DNA of 64,000 nucleotides from Arachis hypogaea (GCF_003086295.3 NW_027255450.1:209854-273853), one strand, 5' to 3'; positions 1 to 12,676 are shown, counted from the first letter of the stretch. Notes: generated from the sequence alone by a model not told the origin. Program-made: numbers and translations.

Positions 1-2892
1 GGCAAAAGCCGCCGGAATCCTAATTTATTGTCCATAAGCTCTCCTCGCTACTGTAAAAATTGCAAATGTCTTTTTATACACTGGCGCGATTGCCCCTAAG
101 GCACCGATGGACCAACGCAACGCCTTCGTCTATCACCCGAATTTCTAGTAGTAGTGCCAGATCAAGCAGAGAGCGCTTTCAAGGAACGAAGTCCATTTAG
201 TAAGACGTTCGAAAGAGGTATCCGACTCAACACAATCAGTCACTTAATAGGGCTTCTCACATTGGTCCGCGGCAAAGAAAGAGCAAACCAGGCAGAAACT
301 GGATATGCTATTAAACACGGGGGACCTCCCGGGGTTTCTTTTCCTATTCCATAATAAGCCCTACCCACTAGTATAGTACTAGGATCAGGGTTCGTGTTCG
401 TGTTCAAGAATGGGCTGCTAAAGCCTTTTATTTGCCTTTCATGACGATGAATGAATAGTCTTCTCCCTCTTATCATGATCATGGCTTGCTTACCGGGGCT
501 TGACTTTTCCCTTGGATGGAAGTAGCCTCGTCTCGTGGCGCCGGTATCGACCATCGCACGAGCGGAGTGGCCATCTCATTCAACACTATCTCAACATACA
601 TAAGCCCAGCAGACGTAGGCTTCTCATGGGTGATCGCTTTCCGCAACTGTAACGGATTCACCCTATTTTATTTGAAGGGGTTCTTCCCTCTTGTCCTCGG
701 CAACCAGCAAGTTTCTCCTTCATCGGACAATCTCGTGCCTGAGGAGGACTCTTACAAATGAAAGAGCCAGAGTCCGCCTCGCCTTAGAAGGCCTTCTTTG
801 CTGTCCATCTGTGTGAGAGGCATTCTTCAACTTCAGGCCAGGCCCGATTTCTTCTTGTCAATTTCAACCCCTCTGTTGTGCACTAAAGGCAGTTTCCTGC
901 TGTTACGCCAAATGCACATTTTTACGGGTTCATCTTCAAGCCGTGTTCTCGCGCTCAAACACTGTCTTGAGATCTGACAAATAACCCGAGGGCGCTTCAA
1001 TACATCGTCATAACATCAACTCTACGATGTGACAAAAGTAATGGAAGATGAGGTTCATTGCTCGCCGGTAGGTAACTATAGCGTTATTCAGACGAAGGGC
1101 ATCGCCTGCCAGCAGAATAGTCCGTCAACAGCACCGACACGGAACGCCTCGTCCTCTTTGGAGATGAAAAGAAGGTTCTAACCTAAGTGCATGTACGCTA
1201 AGGCCATGAATGACAGAATTTATTGCCCATAAGCTCTGTCCACTAACAGATCAGCGATTGCATTGGGTTTCTTTGGTGGGCAACATTGAGATTCCGGAAA
1301 AGCGGTCCGGTAAAGGCTCTAGTCAAAGTGTGCCTACGTAGCCTGTATTGTTCACGGGTTTAGTTTGCTTCTAAGAAAGTCAACATAAATACATATTTGA
1401 TCCGAAGTGGCTACCAGCTATCGATACTAGCATAGCGATGTTATGATGCAAGGAAGAGGCTGCCGAGGAGAGACAGAACGAACAGAAGCTGAGAGATTCA
1501 CCTGCACCACCATTTAGAAGGGAAGGCATCCGTCTAAGGCAGTCTATAGGCCGATGCTGACGTACGATCCGCGAAGCTCCACACTTAAACAAGGAGCTAT
1601 GTAGACAGATTTGGGTCTTTACTTTCGGTTGGATAGGTAAACTGTGAGGAACAGCAAGAAATGGGTTTTAGCCAAACAGTGTGAGTAGCCGAATCATCAA
1701 GCGTAGCGATCACTGAACGATGATTCTTACTCTATTATTAATCTATTCTGATGATAATAAGGTGGACAATGAGCTGATTCTTACTCTCATCTGTAGGTGC
1801 AATCCGTATGATTCTTATCGATCTACGTAGCTTGCTATCATGCACTCAATAAAGGCATCAGTTGATTGCCATAAGTACAGGTGATAGCTATCTCAGGATC
1901 TAGATCCTCAAGGTCTATCATTAAAGGATCTATGGATTCTACCAGGAAGCAGACAGCTATGAGATTCACTCAATCATAGAACGGAAGGATCCGATCAAGG
2001 CGTCAGAAAGGGATGTGACCATGAAGAGTTGGGCTGGTAATTCATACGGAAAAGGCTTTTTGGTTGGTAAGGTACCGATCAGATCAAGGAATTGCGTATA
2101 GATAGGTGAACCTGTCATCACACGTAATTTCCTCTCGCTCGAAAGCCACGATAAGGAAGTAGAAAAGTAGTTGAGTCTTATTAGGAACTCAGAAGATCTG
2201 ATTCACAATCTATCAATAGGTATGCTCGTTTTCTTGCTACGTGTAAAGTGCTCAATCAAGTGACTATGAACTGATCACGCATTCTTATCTTAGGAAGCAA
2301 TAGTATACGATTATCTTTCTTAGGAAGTGCCATACTCACTTCTAGCTAGAGTCTGTGGACATCCATGACCATCTTTCTTATGGATAAGCTCGAGTCCTTT
2401 CCGACTTCACGTAGAACGGTGAAGTATAGCCTAAGGATGACTTCTATCCAGAATTCGATCATGGAAGTCCTTTCTTAGTAGATAAAGGACTAGATTCTTC
2501 TATACCAAGTGCATGTCCGACATGTCTTGATTAAGACTGTTTTCACTTCTACTCTCAGTAAGGATGATCGGGATAACGTAGGCCTTGTCTAAGAGAAGAA
2601 TAGCTCAGGCGATCTCGATCACGATGAAGGTTGTCCTAGGTAGAACCAACTATTACCCTTTCTATATGCTATAGATATCTTCCTTATCAGGACGATTCCT
2701 ATGAATCGATCCAATGGAGGTGCACGTAGTTCAGGCTACTTGGACTGAGATGACTGGTAATCACAACAAAGAAAGTTTGCCCTGAATGGCTTTCTGGGAA
2801 GTTAAGTTCGCTCTAGGCGAATGCTACCAATAGACCTGAAACGAAGCCTGATCATGATGAGGAAGAAGCCATTCTTTTAAAGATGATGAGTC
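1..2892. other. Non-coding mitochondrial spacer, no gene recognised
   Basis: All reading frames are short (under about 105 codons) and none shows a protein family I recognise. No tRNA or rRNA signature was seen on either strand. From about 1700 onward the DNA is patchy and rich in recurring short words, without a clear tandem unit. This is the usual look of spacer DNA in large plant mitogenomes, but its origin cannot be read from the sequence alone. Confidence 0.5.
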
Positions 2893-3892
2893 NNNNNNNN
2901 NNNNNNNNNNNNNNNNNNNNNNNNNNNNNNNNNNNNNNNNNNNNNNNNNNNNNNNNNNNNNNNNNNNNNNNNNNNNNNNNNNNNNNNNNNNNNNNNNNNN
3001 NNNNNNNNNNNNNNNNNNNNNNNNNNNNNNNNNNNNNNNNNNNNNNNNNNNNNNNNNNNNNNNNNNNNNNNNNNNNNNNNNNNNNNNNNNNNNNNNNNNN
3101 NNNNNNNNNNNNNNNNNNNNNNNNNNNNNNNNNNNNNNNNNNNNNNNNNNNNNNNNNNNNNNNNNNNNNNNNNNNNNNNNNNNNNNNNNNNNNNNNNNNN
3201 NNNNNNNNNNNNNNNNNNNNNNNNNNNNNNNNNNNNNNNNNNNNNNNNNNNNNNNNNNNNNNNNNNNNNNNNNNNNNNNNNNNNNNNNNNNNNNNNNNNN
3301 NNNNNNNNNNNNNNNNNNNNNNNNNNNNNNNNNNNNNNNNNNNNNNNNNNNNNNNNNNNNNNNNNNNNNNNNNNNNNNNNNNNNNNNNNNNNNNNNNNNN
3401 NNNNNNNNNNNNNNNNNNNNNNNNNNNNNNNNNNNNNNNNNNNNNNNNNNNNNNNNNNNNNNNNNNNNNNNNNNNNNNNNNNNNNNNNNNNNNNNNNNNN
3501 NNNNNNNNNNNNNNNNNNNNNNNNNNNNNNNNNNNNNNNNNNNNNNNNNNNNNNNNNNNNNNNNNNNNNNNNNNNNNNNNNNNNNNNNNNNNNNNNNNNN
3601 NNNNNNNNNNNNNNNNNNNNNNNNNNNNNNNNNNNNNNNNNNNNNNNNNNNNNNNNNNNNNNNNNNNNNNNNNNNNNNNNNNNNNNNNNNNNNNNNNNNN
3701 NNNNNNNNNNNNNNNNNNNNNNNNNNNNNNNNNNNNNNNNNNNNNNNNNNNNNNNNNNNNNNNNNNNNNNNNNNNNNNNNNNNNNNNNNNNNNNNNNNNN
3801 NNNNNNNNNNNNNNNNNNNNNNNNNNNNNNNNNNNNNNNNNNNNNNNNNNNNNNNNNNNNNNNNNNNNNNNNNNNNNNNNNNNNNNNNNNNN
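2893..3892. other. Assembly gap of exactly 1000 N
   Basis: The run of N is exactly 1000 bases, a round placeholder length, so the true gap size is unknown. Any reading frame crossing it is an artefact. Confidence 0.99.
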
Positions 3893-6800
3893 TTTAGCAT
3901 GGTACCAATAAATGCTAAGGAAGCGAGTCGTTCACTCTTGGAAGTTGACAGGCATTAGTAAGCCTAGTAAGCTTACTCAGGACCTACTTGAATTCCTTCT
4001 TTCTTTGACCAATGGATTCCTCTACAGTACTTCAAGCTTATCAAGGCTTGGTTCCTATAGCTCTTTCTCAATGAGCTCATTGTCAAGGCAGCTTTCTAGC
4101 CTTCTAAGAAAGAAAGGCAAATTCTTCTTTCTCTAAGTGAGTTCCGTTCTCGATTACTGCTTGAGAAAGACCCAGTATTCCATTCATAAAGTAAGGATTT
4201 ATTCCCAATTAGGCTTAGGAAGCTTGATCTTGTTCCATCTAGTGAAGTGTTCGCATTCGTGAGAGAAGAGTGAACTCCGATAGCTCAGGCCTTAGCCCTA
4301 ACATGAAGATATCCCAAAGCTCTTCGATAGCTACCGGTCAAGCTTCTTTGAATGGAGCTTTCATTCTCTGAGTCAGGTTGAAGAATCTGGTACTCATCAA
4401 TGAGTAAGCCTTTACTCTTTGGAAGCATGAATCATAAAGGCTTTAGCAGCTTACTAAAATACTGCCTCAGGAGCACGAGTTTCTGAAGATGAAAGAGTTC
4501 CATCTTTCCTTAGCACCTCAAAGAAGTATTCCAGAAGCTTTCTCGCCTACTTAAGAGCTTGTCCTCTTTCCTCTGAAGTGAGTATCGAGCACTGCTTCCA
4601 AACCTTATTCAGTCAGAAGGCTTTCATCTGCCTTGAGTTATGAAAGGATCTTAGCCTACTACCTAAAGTGCTTGTACTCCAGACTCGAAGAATAAGTCTA
4701 AGCTCCTTGTAGAGCCTTCCCATCTCAGAAGCTTATTCAGCGTACTAAGGCTTGTCGAGCTCTTCCTGCTTGAGAATGGTTACGCAGCTCTTCGAACCTA
4801 TACAGCTCAACTTCTGAGAAGATGAATCAAAGGCTACAGTCTTCCTCTTATGATCCTATAGCTAGGCTTCCTCTTATCTTCTTGTCACTCGAGATGATAA
4901 AGAGCTAGCCCCTATCCTAGCTACTGTTCTAATTAGTTACGAAGCTCTCCACCTATAGTCAAGTAGCTTGATGCAGCCTGAAATGGTTGACAGGTTCATC
5001 TTGACCTATTCTAGACCTCTACAGCCTTACCGAATGCTAGCTTACTTCATCTGATAAGTACAGAGCTTACGCATGCTGCTTTACGCACTAGTAGTTACCA
5101 TGCCTTGATACATGAGTGAATCAGTCGTCATCCTTGCCTTGGACTCGAATCCACTACTACAAGGCTTCCTTGTTCTACCGAGATGAATAAAGAGCTGAAG
5201 TATTAGTCTATCGATTATTATTAACCGACTCCACGCCATAGTCATAGCAAATGAAGAGTATACAAAGCCGTGTTATACATGAGTGGAAGTCACTCTGCTG
5301 ACCGAATCCTCCTAAAAAAAAGGCCCTCCAGAGGAACCGCTCCACATATATTAAGGAACGAGCCTTCACTGATGCTGCTTGCTACAGGTCTTACCAAAGC
5401 TTCGATAGAGTGAAAGCAAGCATGACGAGCCTGCTGTCACATGAACAGCGCTTCAGTTCACCCGAATCAGAAAGAAGAGGAGTGGAACGCACTAGAAGAC
5501 TGGATGATCTTACTAAGGATCTTTAGTCTCGATCTTTCTTGTATCACAAGAAGAAAGTAATTGGAATCATTCAGCCGATAATTCTATCAATGCTCTTCCT
5601 TCCTTAAAAAGTTCGAAGTAGGATTCCGACGGGGCTCTTCAGCTTCAGATGAGAGGGAAAGAGCAGCCCTCCGTTCCTAACAATGAGTGGTGCCTTGTAC
5701 AGACTATGAAGTGGATGACTTACTATTTTCTGCTTATTCGTCGAAGAAGCTATGAAGCAGTTCCATGAAAAGCGCTCTGCAGCATCAGTTTTCTGTCTAC
5801 AAAAGTCGATCAATGCTAAGCACGATCCTCTCTTCTTAGAAAGGTCTGACAGTATTTCCTTCCTGACCAAGTCACTACTAAGACGGCGGATGCAATCGTC
5901 TAGCTTAGTCTTCTCTTCTAGACGATTGGAGCTGGAAAGGCACTCTGAAGAAGGCATCTGACTCGGAACTAAGCGATTGCCTACTTATTCTATTGAAGAA
6001 TGTAGCTCGGAAGAAATAGAAGATGTCCACGTCCTCTTCTCATTCGCAGCATCAATTGAATCGCAGACACAGACGAGAAAGACAGCTAGATTATTGAATG
6101 AAGATGCATGGATAGGAAAGCGCTCTGACAGAAGAGTAGCCTTCTGCTTCTGCTCTAATCCGTCCGTCCGGAAAGGTCAGCAACCCAGAACCACTCTCTA
6201 GTTTCGACCCCAAACAGAAGAGGGAGGACATTCTCTTTCACCTCCGGAACAAATTCCAAACTGGGTGGAAGAGGTGGATCTTCCAACGAGTCTCCTCGGA
6301 ACTGAACGACTACGATTAGTCTTTTATTATAGAATTCTCCAAAAAACAAGAAGGATGGCACGTCGGCAGCTTCTCGTTTGAGAAAGAGGCTGGCGAGGGC
6401 ACAAAAGAAGACAAGTCGCTGGAATAAAGAATCAAAGGAGCTTCTGGTAATTAAGTCTCTCAGTTGACCCAAACAGAGAGAGCACTCATGGACAAAAAAG
6501 AAGAGTATCTCCGCTAATCGGTGGAACAGACCAGATTAACTCTTGTTGACAGAACTTCTCCAGAACCAAACAAGAGGGACCAACGATATCGGAAGACTCG
6601 TTAAGGTAAAGCGTCTGCGAGCGCCACAGGACTTGCCAGTCTCTTGGAAAGAAACGCGAGCGACGTCTAATGCAAATTACCAAGAGATCCAAGCACGTAT
6701 CATTATATCGCGCCCGTTGCAGCTAAAGAACGGAGGACTCTAATGCAATACAAGAGATAGAGTAATATATCCCCGCTCGTGGGAACTCAATCTAAACACA

Positions 6801-9535
6801 CTAACTCCTAAAGCACTAAGTCCATACATCAATCCTCAAGAGAATGCCTTTCAACGGCAGCATTTACTCTAGCTTCTACTTCCGAAGTCAGAAGCCGTAA
6901 AGAGATTGATTTCATTACTATTGAGATTGAGAGCTGAAGTCTTTCTATTGAGCAGAAAACCCAAGCAAGTATTGATATTTAGAGTTACACGTCCTTAAGC
7001 TGCAAGCAGCAAGTAGTATTAGAATACAGGCAGTACTACTTAGACAGATAAGCGGGAGTTAACTCATTCTAGTTACGAAAGCCGTAAACAAAGTCATTTG
7101 ATTAGGAACCTTTGAAAGCGGAGTTCCCCATCCCTGTTAATCAATTCCAAAACCCTGTAATTCGATTACTATTCCCTCACGCCACTGAACTACTATATAA
7201 TTTCTTCCTCTTTCCCGGAACTTACTTCGGAAGTAGAAGCTATAGGCGAAGACTTTCGCGGCTTGCTGTTAAGTAAGGTTTAAGCTAGCTACTTGCTTGT
7301 TAAAGGTGCTTGCCCCCTAGCTGGATATCCTTTACTGCATCTCCTAAGAGCTGATGACGGAATGGACCACACACCTTTCTTCCTTGACCTGGGGACTGAT
7401 TCAAATGCAGCAAGGTGGTAGACCATTTCTTGAGAAAGTGGGGCACTTAATTCCCCCTTAGCCGAGTGAAAACTCGGATCCGCCTCAACAAGTGTGGAAG
7501 AGGCGGGGTCCCCAATCCCCCTATTCGTCTAAGGGGTTGCAGGTGCCTCATTACTATGTAAAGAGTCTCCGTCCGGTTTCAAATTACAGCACGAGAAAAC
7601 ACAACACATATTTTCTTTTTTTATATTGGTAGTAGTAGTAATTGTTCCTGAAGGGGGTACCTGTCCCCCCTCGCAGCAACCTCTACAGACCCCTAGTACC
7701 CCTCTCAATAAAGCTAAAAAATCTATCATCATTCTTCTTCTATTGAAATTTTCTAATGCCTTAGGCGTTTACCCCTATCTTTCAAGTTAGACTCGCTACT
7801 GCAGAATGCAGAAAGAAAGTACGGTCTAAGAGAAGGAGTCACAAACCTTCAACTCATCGAGGTCGCTTGACTAAGCGCTTTCTCTCTCTATTCGATTTGC
7901 TCTTGACGTAGTGGCCCCATTTCTCTAAGACTAAGATCGATAGACGAATGCGCCCCGTGATTAAGAGAAACTTATTAGTCCCAGAGTCTTGAAACTCAGC
8001 GCTGAAAGCCCAGTCAGCTAAGGAAGCTCAGTCAGTTGATAGATGTAACACTAAGCCAATCTGGAAAGTTGAGTAGAATCAATCAACTGGCATACCTTGA
8101 ATCTAACCGACAATCCTTTCTTTCTATTCACTCCCAAGGTCGATGGGTCTCATAGCAAACCAGTCATTCATCTCGCTTCGGAGTAAGAATCTTTTCTCTG
8201 GGTTATGGCCTGTCAGGCCTCGTTTTACCCTGTCTCGAATGCTTCTCGGTTCCATCCCATCCACACCACGCCCTTGTTTCTCCCGCTAGAGCTTGCCTAG
8301 CTGTCCTCCGCCGACGGAAACCCGTTTAGGCTCGTTTGTTTAGCAGAACAAATAAGACTTTCAACCGAAATCCTTGATTTCAATTACGTTGATGAGCTGG
8401 CTGCTGTGTATTAGTATTTTTTTACATTGTTAGTCGGTACGGAATAGTGGCTGCCAAAAAAAAGGACCTCCATATTTTAGTTATATTGAGATATATTTCC
8501 AACTTGAAATTTATTGATATTGAATGCTGTTCTTTTTGGTTTTCGCTCTCATCTAATAGATTCGCATGGGACGTAATATCAGAGCGCAACATCCGCTCTT
8601 TCGAAGTGGTCTTTTTGCGAAAGGGCAATCCCAATGCCCCATAAAAGAGCTTAAGCTTTCGCTGTCGTTACAAACCAGTGGGCGAGATAAGAAACTTACA
8701 AGCCATATACACCAAACAAGCTAGCCACAGCAAGACCAACAGCTTTATGCGCAGAGGAAAACCAGTGAAAGCGGAGATATAGGCTATGAAACGAGGTAAC
8801 GATTGAACAGGAATCTCCAACTCCATAATCATCGAGAAAGGCATTTATTTTAGCAGCCTGTCAAAAGCGTTTCTAAAGCGGTCTCCCGAGAATACGTTCG
8901 ATTTGGTGCCTTATATATACTGAAATATACTTCTTTATTTTTTGGGAGAACAGATGGAATCTACTCTCATCAGGGAAGTACTCAGGTTCAAATCCTGGGT
9001 GATCTCAATGGTGTGTATTGTCAGTCCCGGTATAGAACTGATCGAGATGTTGAAGTAAACCCTAAGTTGCCCAACGCCTTGCGGGGGGCGTTGTCGGCCG
9101 GTTGCCTGTATCAACGTAAGATCCTCCCTACCCGACTGCCCGATAACATCCACGTACTTATACGCAAAGCTGCACTTCCCGCGCTATTCCGTGGTTCAGT
9201 AAGAGAAGGCGATCCCTTCTCAATACCTTACCGGGCCTTGAACAAGAACGAGCCGTGGGAAAGTCCCCATCGACCTTCAAAGCAGCATTTAACGCCTTTT
9301 TGAGATAGGTGAGAACTTTATCCACTAGAAAGAGAATTACCAGATACGAATACAAATAGAGTTGGAATCGATAAGCCAAAAGCTTTCAAGTTAGCTATAG
9401 TAAGGTCTGATTACAGGAAGAGCACAGGCTCGACCGATAAAGAGATCTAAGGCTTCTTTGAAGATCGAGGAACGGAGTTTCGGACAATTATGCCATTCGG
9501 AAGAAGTCTTCTAAAGAGGGAAAGCCTGTTACGAG
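3893..9535. other. Non-coding spacer, no gene recognised
   Basis: Only short frames (up to about 117 codons) lie here and none is recognisable. From about 3900 to 5300 the sequence is dense in AGCTT-, CTTGA- and TCTTCC-type words, resembling the block before the gap. A 67-codon cysteine-rich frame sits on the minus strand at 7529-7732; I could not assign it and treat it as a chance frame. No tRNA or intron domain V pattern was seen. Confidence 0.45.
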
Positions 9536-9538
9536 TAA

Positions 9539-9973
9539 GTGGAGAGGAAAGATCTCCAGAGATTCTTATCTCATTCCAGTGGCTCGACCAGTAACCAATG
9601 GTGAAAACTCAAAAATCAATGGTTTCCCGGTAGAACCCCATTTCGCCCAAGTTGTTGCGAAAGCGGAAAAAAGAAGCGGTTTTTCGCACAGCTTGCTCAT
9701 AGTGCAGGTCCCACTTGTATATTGTATTTGGCCGAAGAAGCATCGGACAGGTTGGAGTTCTTACCTTCTTGGGACTCCATGGACCAAGATCTGCTTTCAT
9801 TATATGGGCAATATCGATCTACTAAAGTAGATCATATGGATATAGAAAAAGCTTCTGATTTGGATGAATTGGAAACATCTCTTTTCCATTTTTATTTACG
9901 TAGTTCATATCTTTGTTTCGTGTGTTCCCGGGAGGGATTTGATCTCTTCAATCTCGGGATACCACCTAAATAA
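9539..9973 (+). pseudogene. rpl10: rpl10 remnant, mitochondrial ribosomal protein L10, 5'-truncated with an in-frame stop
   Basis: The frame ending with TAA at 9971-9973 reads as the central and C-terminal part of plant mitochondrial L10, a large-subunit ribosomal protein of the stalk base. The readable core includes RFFAQLAHSAGPTCILYLAE at about 9677-9736, then the LLSLYGQ and DHMDIEKA blocks. Similarity extends upstream to about 9548 (SGSTSNQW), but the codon after that tryptophan is TGA at 9602-9604 where an arginine CGA would fit. A TAA at 9536 closes the frame further up, and I found no N-terminal exon or start codon. C-to-U editing cannot remove this TGA, so a full product is not expected. 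rpl10 has been lost or moved to the nucleus repeatedly in angiosperms, and this looks like such a case unless another copy exists. Family assignment rests on remembered conserved blocks. Confidence 0.7.
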
Positions 9974-10249
9974 CAAAAGCCAGAGAGTAAATAAAAATGG
10001 GTAGGGAAGAAAGAGTCTGAGGTCGGGTCGGACGACATACATCTTGGTTGGTTCCACCACCACTAGAGATTGGACATATATAGAATTCTTTCTAATAAAG
10101 AATTCTAAATAGCTGCAAGACCAAAACAGGGTGCAAAAAACCGAAAGCCCTTCTCTTCTTTTAAGTTCCTCCCAGATACATGGCTTACATACCCGGCTTA
10201 ACATTCTTGGAAAACAATCGAATCGAGGGTCCGGAGGAGAATTGGCCAT

Positions 10250-10870
10250 TCAATCTTGTAAACTCATTGAGACCGCAATTGGAAAAAGAGATACGAACGG
10301 AGAGGAATAACCAATCGATGAAAGAACATGAAACCATTCTGTTTCCATAGAGGTACGAGAAACGGTTGGGGGCAATGAAGTAGGTGAAGTGGTTGGATTT
10401 TGCGAGCTGTTCCAACCACTGCTGGATGTGATTCCAAGAGCCAAACGAGAATGAATACCACACAGAAGAGTAAAGACCAGGCTCCCTAATGGAATGTTTA
10501 ACCGATCCATTCCGGATCGACCGAATTGGTACGGAAGTTGTAACATGGGAAAACCACAGAAAACACAACTTATTTGAATAAACCGGTGACCTACCAATTG
10601 TAGAAGTAGGATCTTTGGCAAGCAATAAGCACTTAAATAATACAATTCGAGTGTACCATCTTCTTTCTCATTTCGAGGAAAGGGTGCGGGAGGAAAAGAA
10701 AACAACGGAGGGATCCGAATCGGACCTAAATGGGAATGACATGAAAAGTCTTTTTCAAAACCAAGTATTAAGGGCGTTACGACGATATACGAGAGGAATG
10801 GAGAAAAACTCGTGATTGGTGTGGAGGGGAAGATCTTTTTATTATATAGAAAAAGAAAGAGTCGTCTCAT
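10250..10870 (-). CDS. ccmB: ccmB, cytochrome c maturation protein B (haem ABC exporter membrane subunit)
   Basis: This is a complete 206-codon gene from ATG at 10870 to TGA at 10250, the usual length for plant mitochondrial CcmB. CcmB is the inner-membrane permease partner of CcmA in the bacterial-type (System I) cytochrome c maturation pathway. Diagnostic stretches include FPSTPITSF near the N-terminus, LGFEKDFSCH, RNEKEDGTLELYYLSAYCLP, YQFGRSGMDRLNIPLGSL, and the end SSPFVSLFP followed by SLQD. Several Ser and Pro codons in membrane segments stand where the mature plant protein has Leu or Phe, as expected before C-to-U editing. Residues 7-12 differ somewhat from the form I remember, so the extreme N-terminus has diverged. 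It points toward the rpl10 remnant, and an unidentified 99-aa ORF lies 79 bp upstream on the same strand. Confidence 0.97.
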   Translation of the reverse strand: MRRLFLFLYNKKIFPSTPITSFSPFLSYIVVTPLILGFEKDFSCHSHLGPIRIPPLFSFPPAPFPRNEKEDGTLELYYLSAYCLPKILLLQLVGHRFIQISCVFCGFPMLQLPYQFGRSGMDRLNIPLGSLVFTLLCGIHSRLALGITSSSGWNSSQNPTTSPTSLPPTVSRTSMETEWFHVLSSIGYSSPFVSLFPIAVSMSLQD

Positions 10871-10949
10871 TTCCTTACATTAGCAATGGCAGATAAATAT
10901 TAGTAAATATCTGTTCGGTTACTACTGCTTTTCTGTTTGTTGGTCGACC

Positions 10950-11249
10950 CTAATCCTCCCATGAGCGCCATCTTTTCACCTCCTCTTCGATGCGCTCCCA
11001 CGGCTCGCTGTTGGGATTATTAAGGTCTCGCATTAACTTTACTAGGAAGTGTACTTGTTGCTTTTCGGGGACCTCTTCAACATCTTCGGCTATGTATTTT
11101 GCCGCATCTTCTACTGCCTCGCAGCGTCCTGGGGTTAATCCCCTTTCCTGAGCGATTTCCTTCGCTCGTTGTCCTATGGCTTTTTTTACGTTTTCCACCT
11201 TAAGTAGGTGACGTTCACTTTCTTTCCATTCCTTGGACATTCTGTTCAT
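10950..11249 (-). CDS. Unrecognised 99-aa charged ORF upstream of ccmB
   Basis: ATG at 11249 to TAG at 10950. The predicted product is soluble, strongly charged and helix-prone, with Glu/Lys/Arg in heptad-like spacing (KAIGQRAKEIAQERG, VEEVPEKQQVHFLVKLM, ERIEEEVKRW). No membrane segment or signal-like N-terminus is seen. An alternative start is the Met at codon 4. The clean amphipathic composition and the absence of low-complexity runs make it look more like a real or recently real protein than a chance frame, but I do not recognise a family. It ends 79 bp before the ccmB start on the same strand, so the two could share a transcript. Confidence 0.45.
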   Translation of the reverse strand: MNRMSKEWKESERHLLKVENVKKAIGQRAKEIAQERGLTPGRCEAVEDAAKYIAEDVEEVPEKQQVHFLVKLMRDLNNPNSEPWERIEEEVKRWRSWED

Positions 11250-12205
11250 CCGACCACCGCTCTTCCTCGTTAACTCACGGATGGAATATCATACAACATA
11301 AAAACCCGGCTCGTTACTACTACTTGAACCTTACCTACCTGAGACAGAACCAGACTTGCGTAGGAGCATCGACTGGTGAACAACCTATTCTTTTTCACAG
11401 CAAACCATGAAGAGTACCATCTTTTAACTTCGCTAATGATAGGACTTGAATAAGGTCTTAGAGAATTCCCTGTGCTCGACTCAGCTGCACATTCATCTGA
11501 CTCTATAAGGGTAAGACCGCTAATACTCCTTCGTCTTTCTTTGCTACCTCTCATAACTCTTCCCTTCTGTAGTATGAGTTGAAAATAAAAAAGATTCCAT
11601 CCAGCCCCTTGTTGCGAACGAAAAAATATCCAATCCGGGTGGAAAGATACGACTCATTTCACTGTGGCCCAACCTTCTTTGAAATCCCCACGGTTCTCGG
11701 GCGATAGAGGATTTCATAGTTCCATAGGTAAGCAAATAAATGCTTATCTCATTTTTTAATGCATACACCTGTTGGGCTGGGGTCCAACTTCTTTCTTGTA
11801 ATGGACTTGCCTACATATCCGATTCAACCTCGGAATCAAGCCCATGTAGTTCAGTTCTATTCCCTCCCCTTCTTTCTTCTCTATGGGGGCTTTATCTTTC
11901 TCGCCCGTCGCCCTCTCCCTTACCCCACTTTTTCCACCCTCTGACCAGACACATAGAAGAATCATTTGTCCTCCAGGATGAGCCTTAGAATGTTTTGAAA
12001 CGGGCTCAACTACTTAACTAGGCAGAGAAATACAATTCGAAATGAGCGCAAACATGAAAACCTTCTATTCTACCTTCTAAAATGAAATTAGCTCAATAGA
12101 AGGGCGCCCCTACCCACCTCTCGGGGTGGCCTCGCTCATCAGTCTAACATGAGCTACTACTCCATGTACGAATTGAAAGCTCTCACTCGTGAACCCAGAA
12201 CTAAA
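11250..12205. other. Spacer between orf99 and the multi-span ORF locus
   Basis: Frames here are under 100 codons on both strands and overlap each other. None is recognised, and no RNA gene signature was seen. Confidence 0.4.
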
Positions 12206-12676
12206 CTAATTTTTGAAGAAGTAGAAAAATGCGTTCAGGAACCCGATTTGAATACCGAGCCCCATAAGCCAATTAGAATATAGAGACAGAGCAGCGGAAC
12301 CGGGATTTAATTGGGTCAGAAGGGCCCCTAAGACAAGGAAATAGACAACGAGGACGATTTGGATGCCCTCCCTGTTATTCGAGAATAGTATGTAGGACAA
12401 GGGCTTCTTGCTCCTTAGGGCTTTCAAAAAAAAGAAGCTCGTGAATATCAGATTGGATATTAGGAAAACGGAAGTCACTTTTAAGAACTTTTTTACTGAT
12501 TCTGCAAGGAAATAACCTATCGAACAATTTAATATTATATATAAGAAAGATGCTATTATTAGTTCTGTTTTAGTTTCAGAAAGAAATGAAAAAAAAATAA
12601 GGGATGAAGCAGCGAAAAGGAAGTTAATGTGAATGAGAATAGCTTTTAGACCGTTGTCTAAATATATCTGATACAA
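12206..12676 (-). CDS. C-terminal third of a broken multi-span membrane protein ORF
   Basis: This 156-codon frame has only a TTG as nominal first codon, at 12676-12674, and ends in TAG at 12206. It encodes about five hydrophobic segments, for example INFLFAASSLIFFSFL, ASFLYIILNCSIGYFLA, FLISNLIFTSFFFL and IVLVVYFLVLGALL, and ends in FFYFFKN. The preceding frame (12658-13140) overlaps it by 19 bases and stops just inside it. The switch falls at a run of six A (12675-12680, T on the coding strand), where one extra base would make the two frames continuous. It is therefore better read as the end of a longer protein than as an independent gene. No family is recognised. Confidence 0.45.
   Translation of the reverse strand: MYQIYLDNGLKAILIHINFLFAASSLIFFSFLSETKTELIIASFLYIILNCSIGYFLAESVKKFLKVTSVFLISNLIFTSFFFLKALRSKKPLSYILFSNNREGIQIVLVVYFLVLGALLTQLNPGSAALSLYSNWLMGLGIQIGFLNAFFYFFKN

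Noticed and set aside
2824..3911. Long open frames on both strands across 2893-3892
   Set aside because: They consist of N and are artefacts of the assembly gap.
7529..7732. 67-aa cysteine-rich frame with a good ATG
   Set aside because: Short, no known family, and bounded by spacer; indistinguishable from a chance frame.
8935..9010. T-arm-like sequence CAGGTTCAAATCCTG at about 8989
   Set aside because: No matching acceptor, D or anticodon arm could be placed around it, so it is not called as a tRNA.
9251..9275. GAGCCGT words (also at 41341 and elsewhere) considered as group II intron domain V
   Set aside because: The rest of the 34-nt domain V hairpin and its tetraloop are absent.
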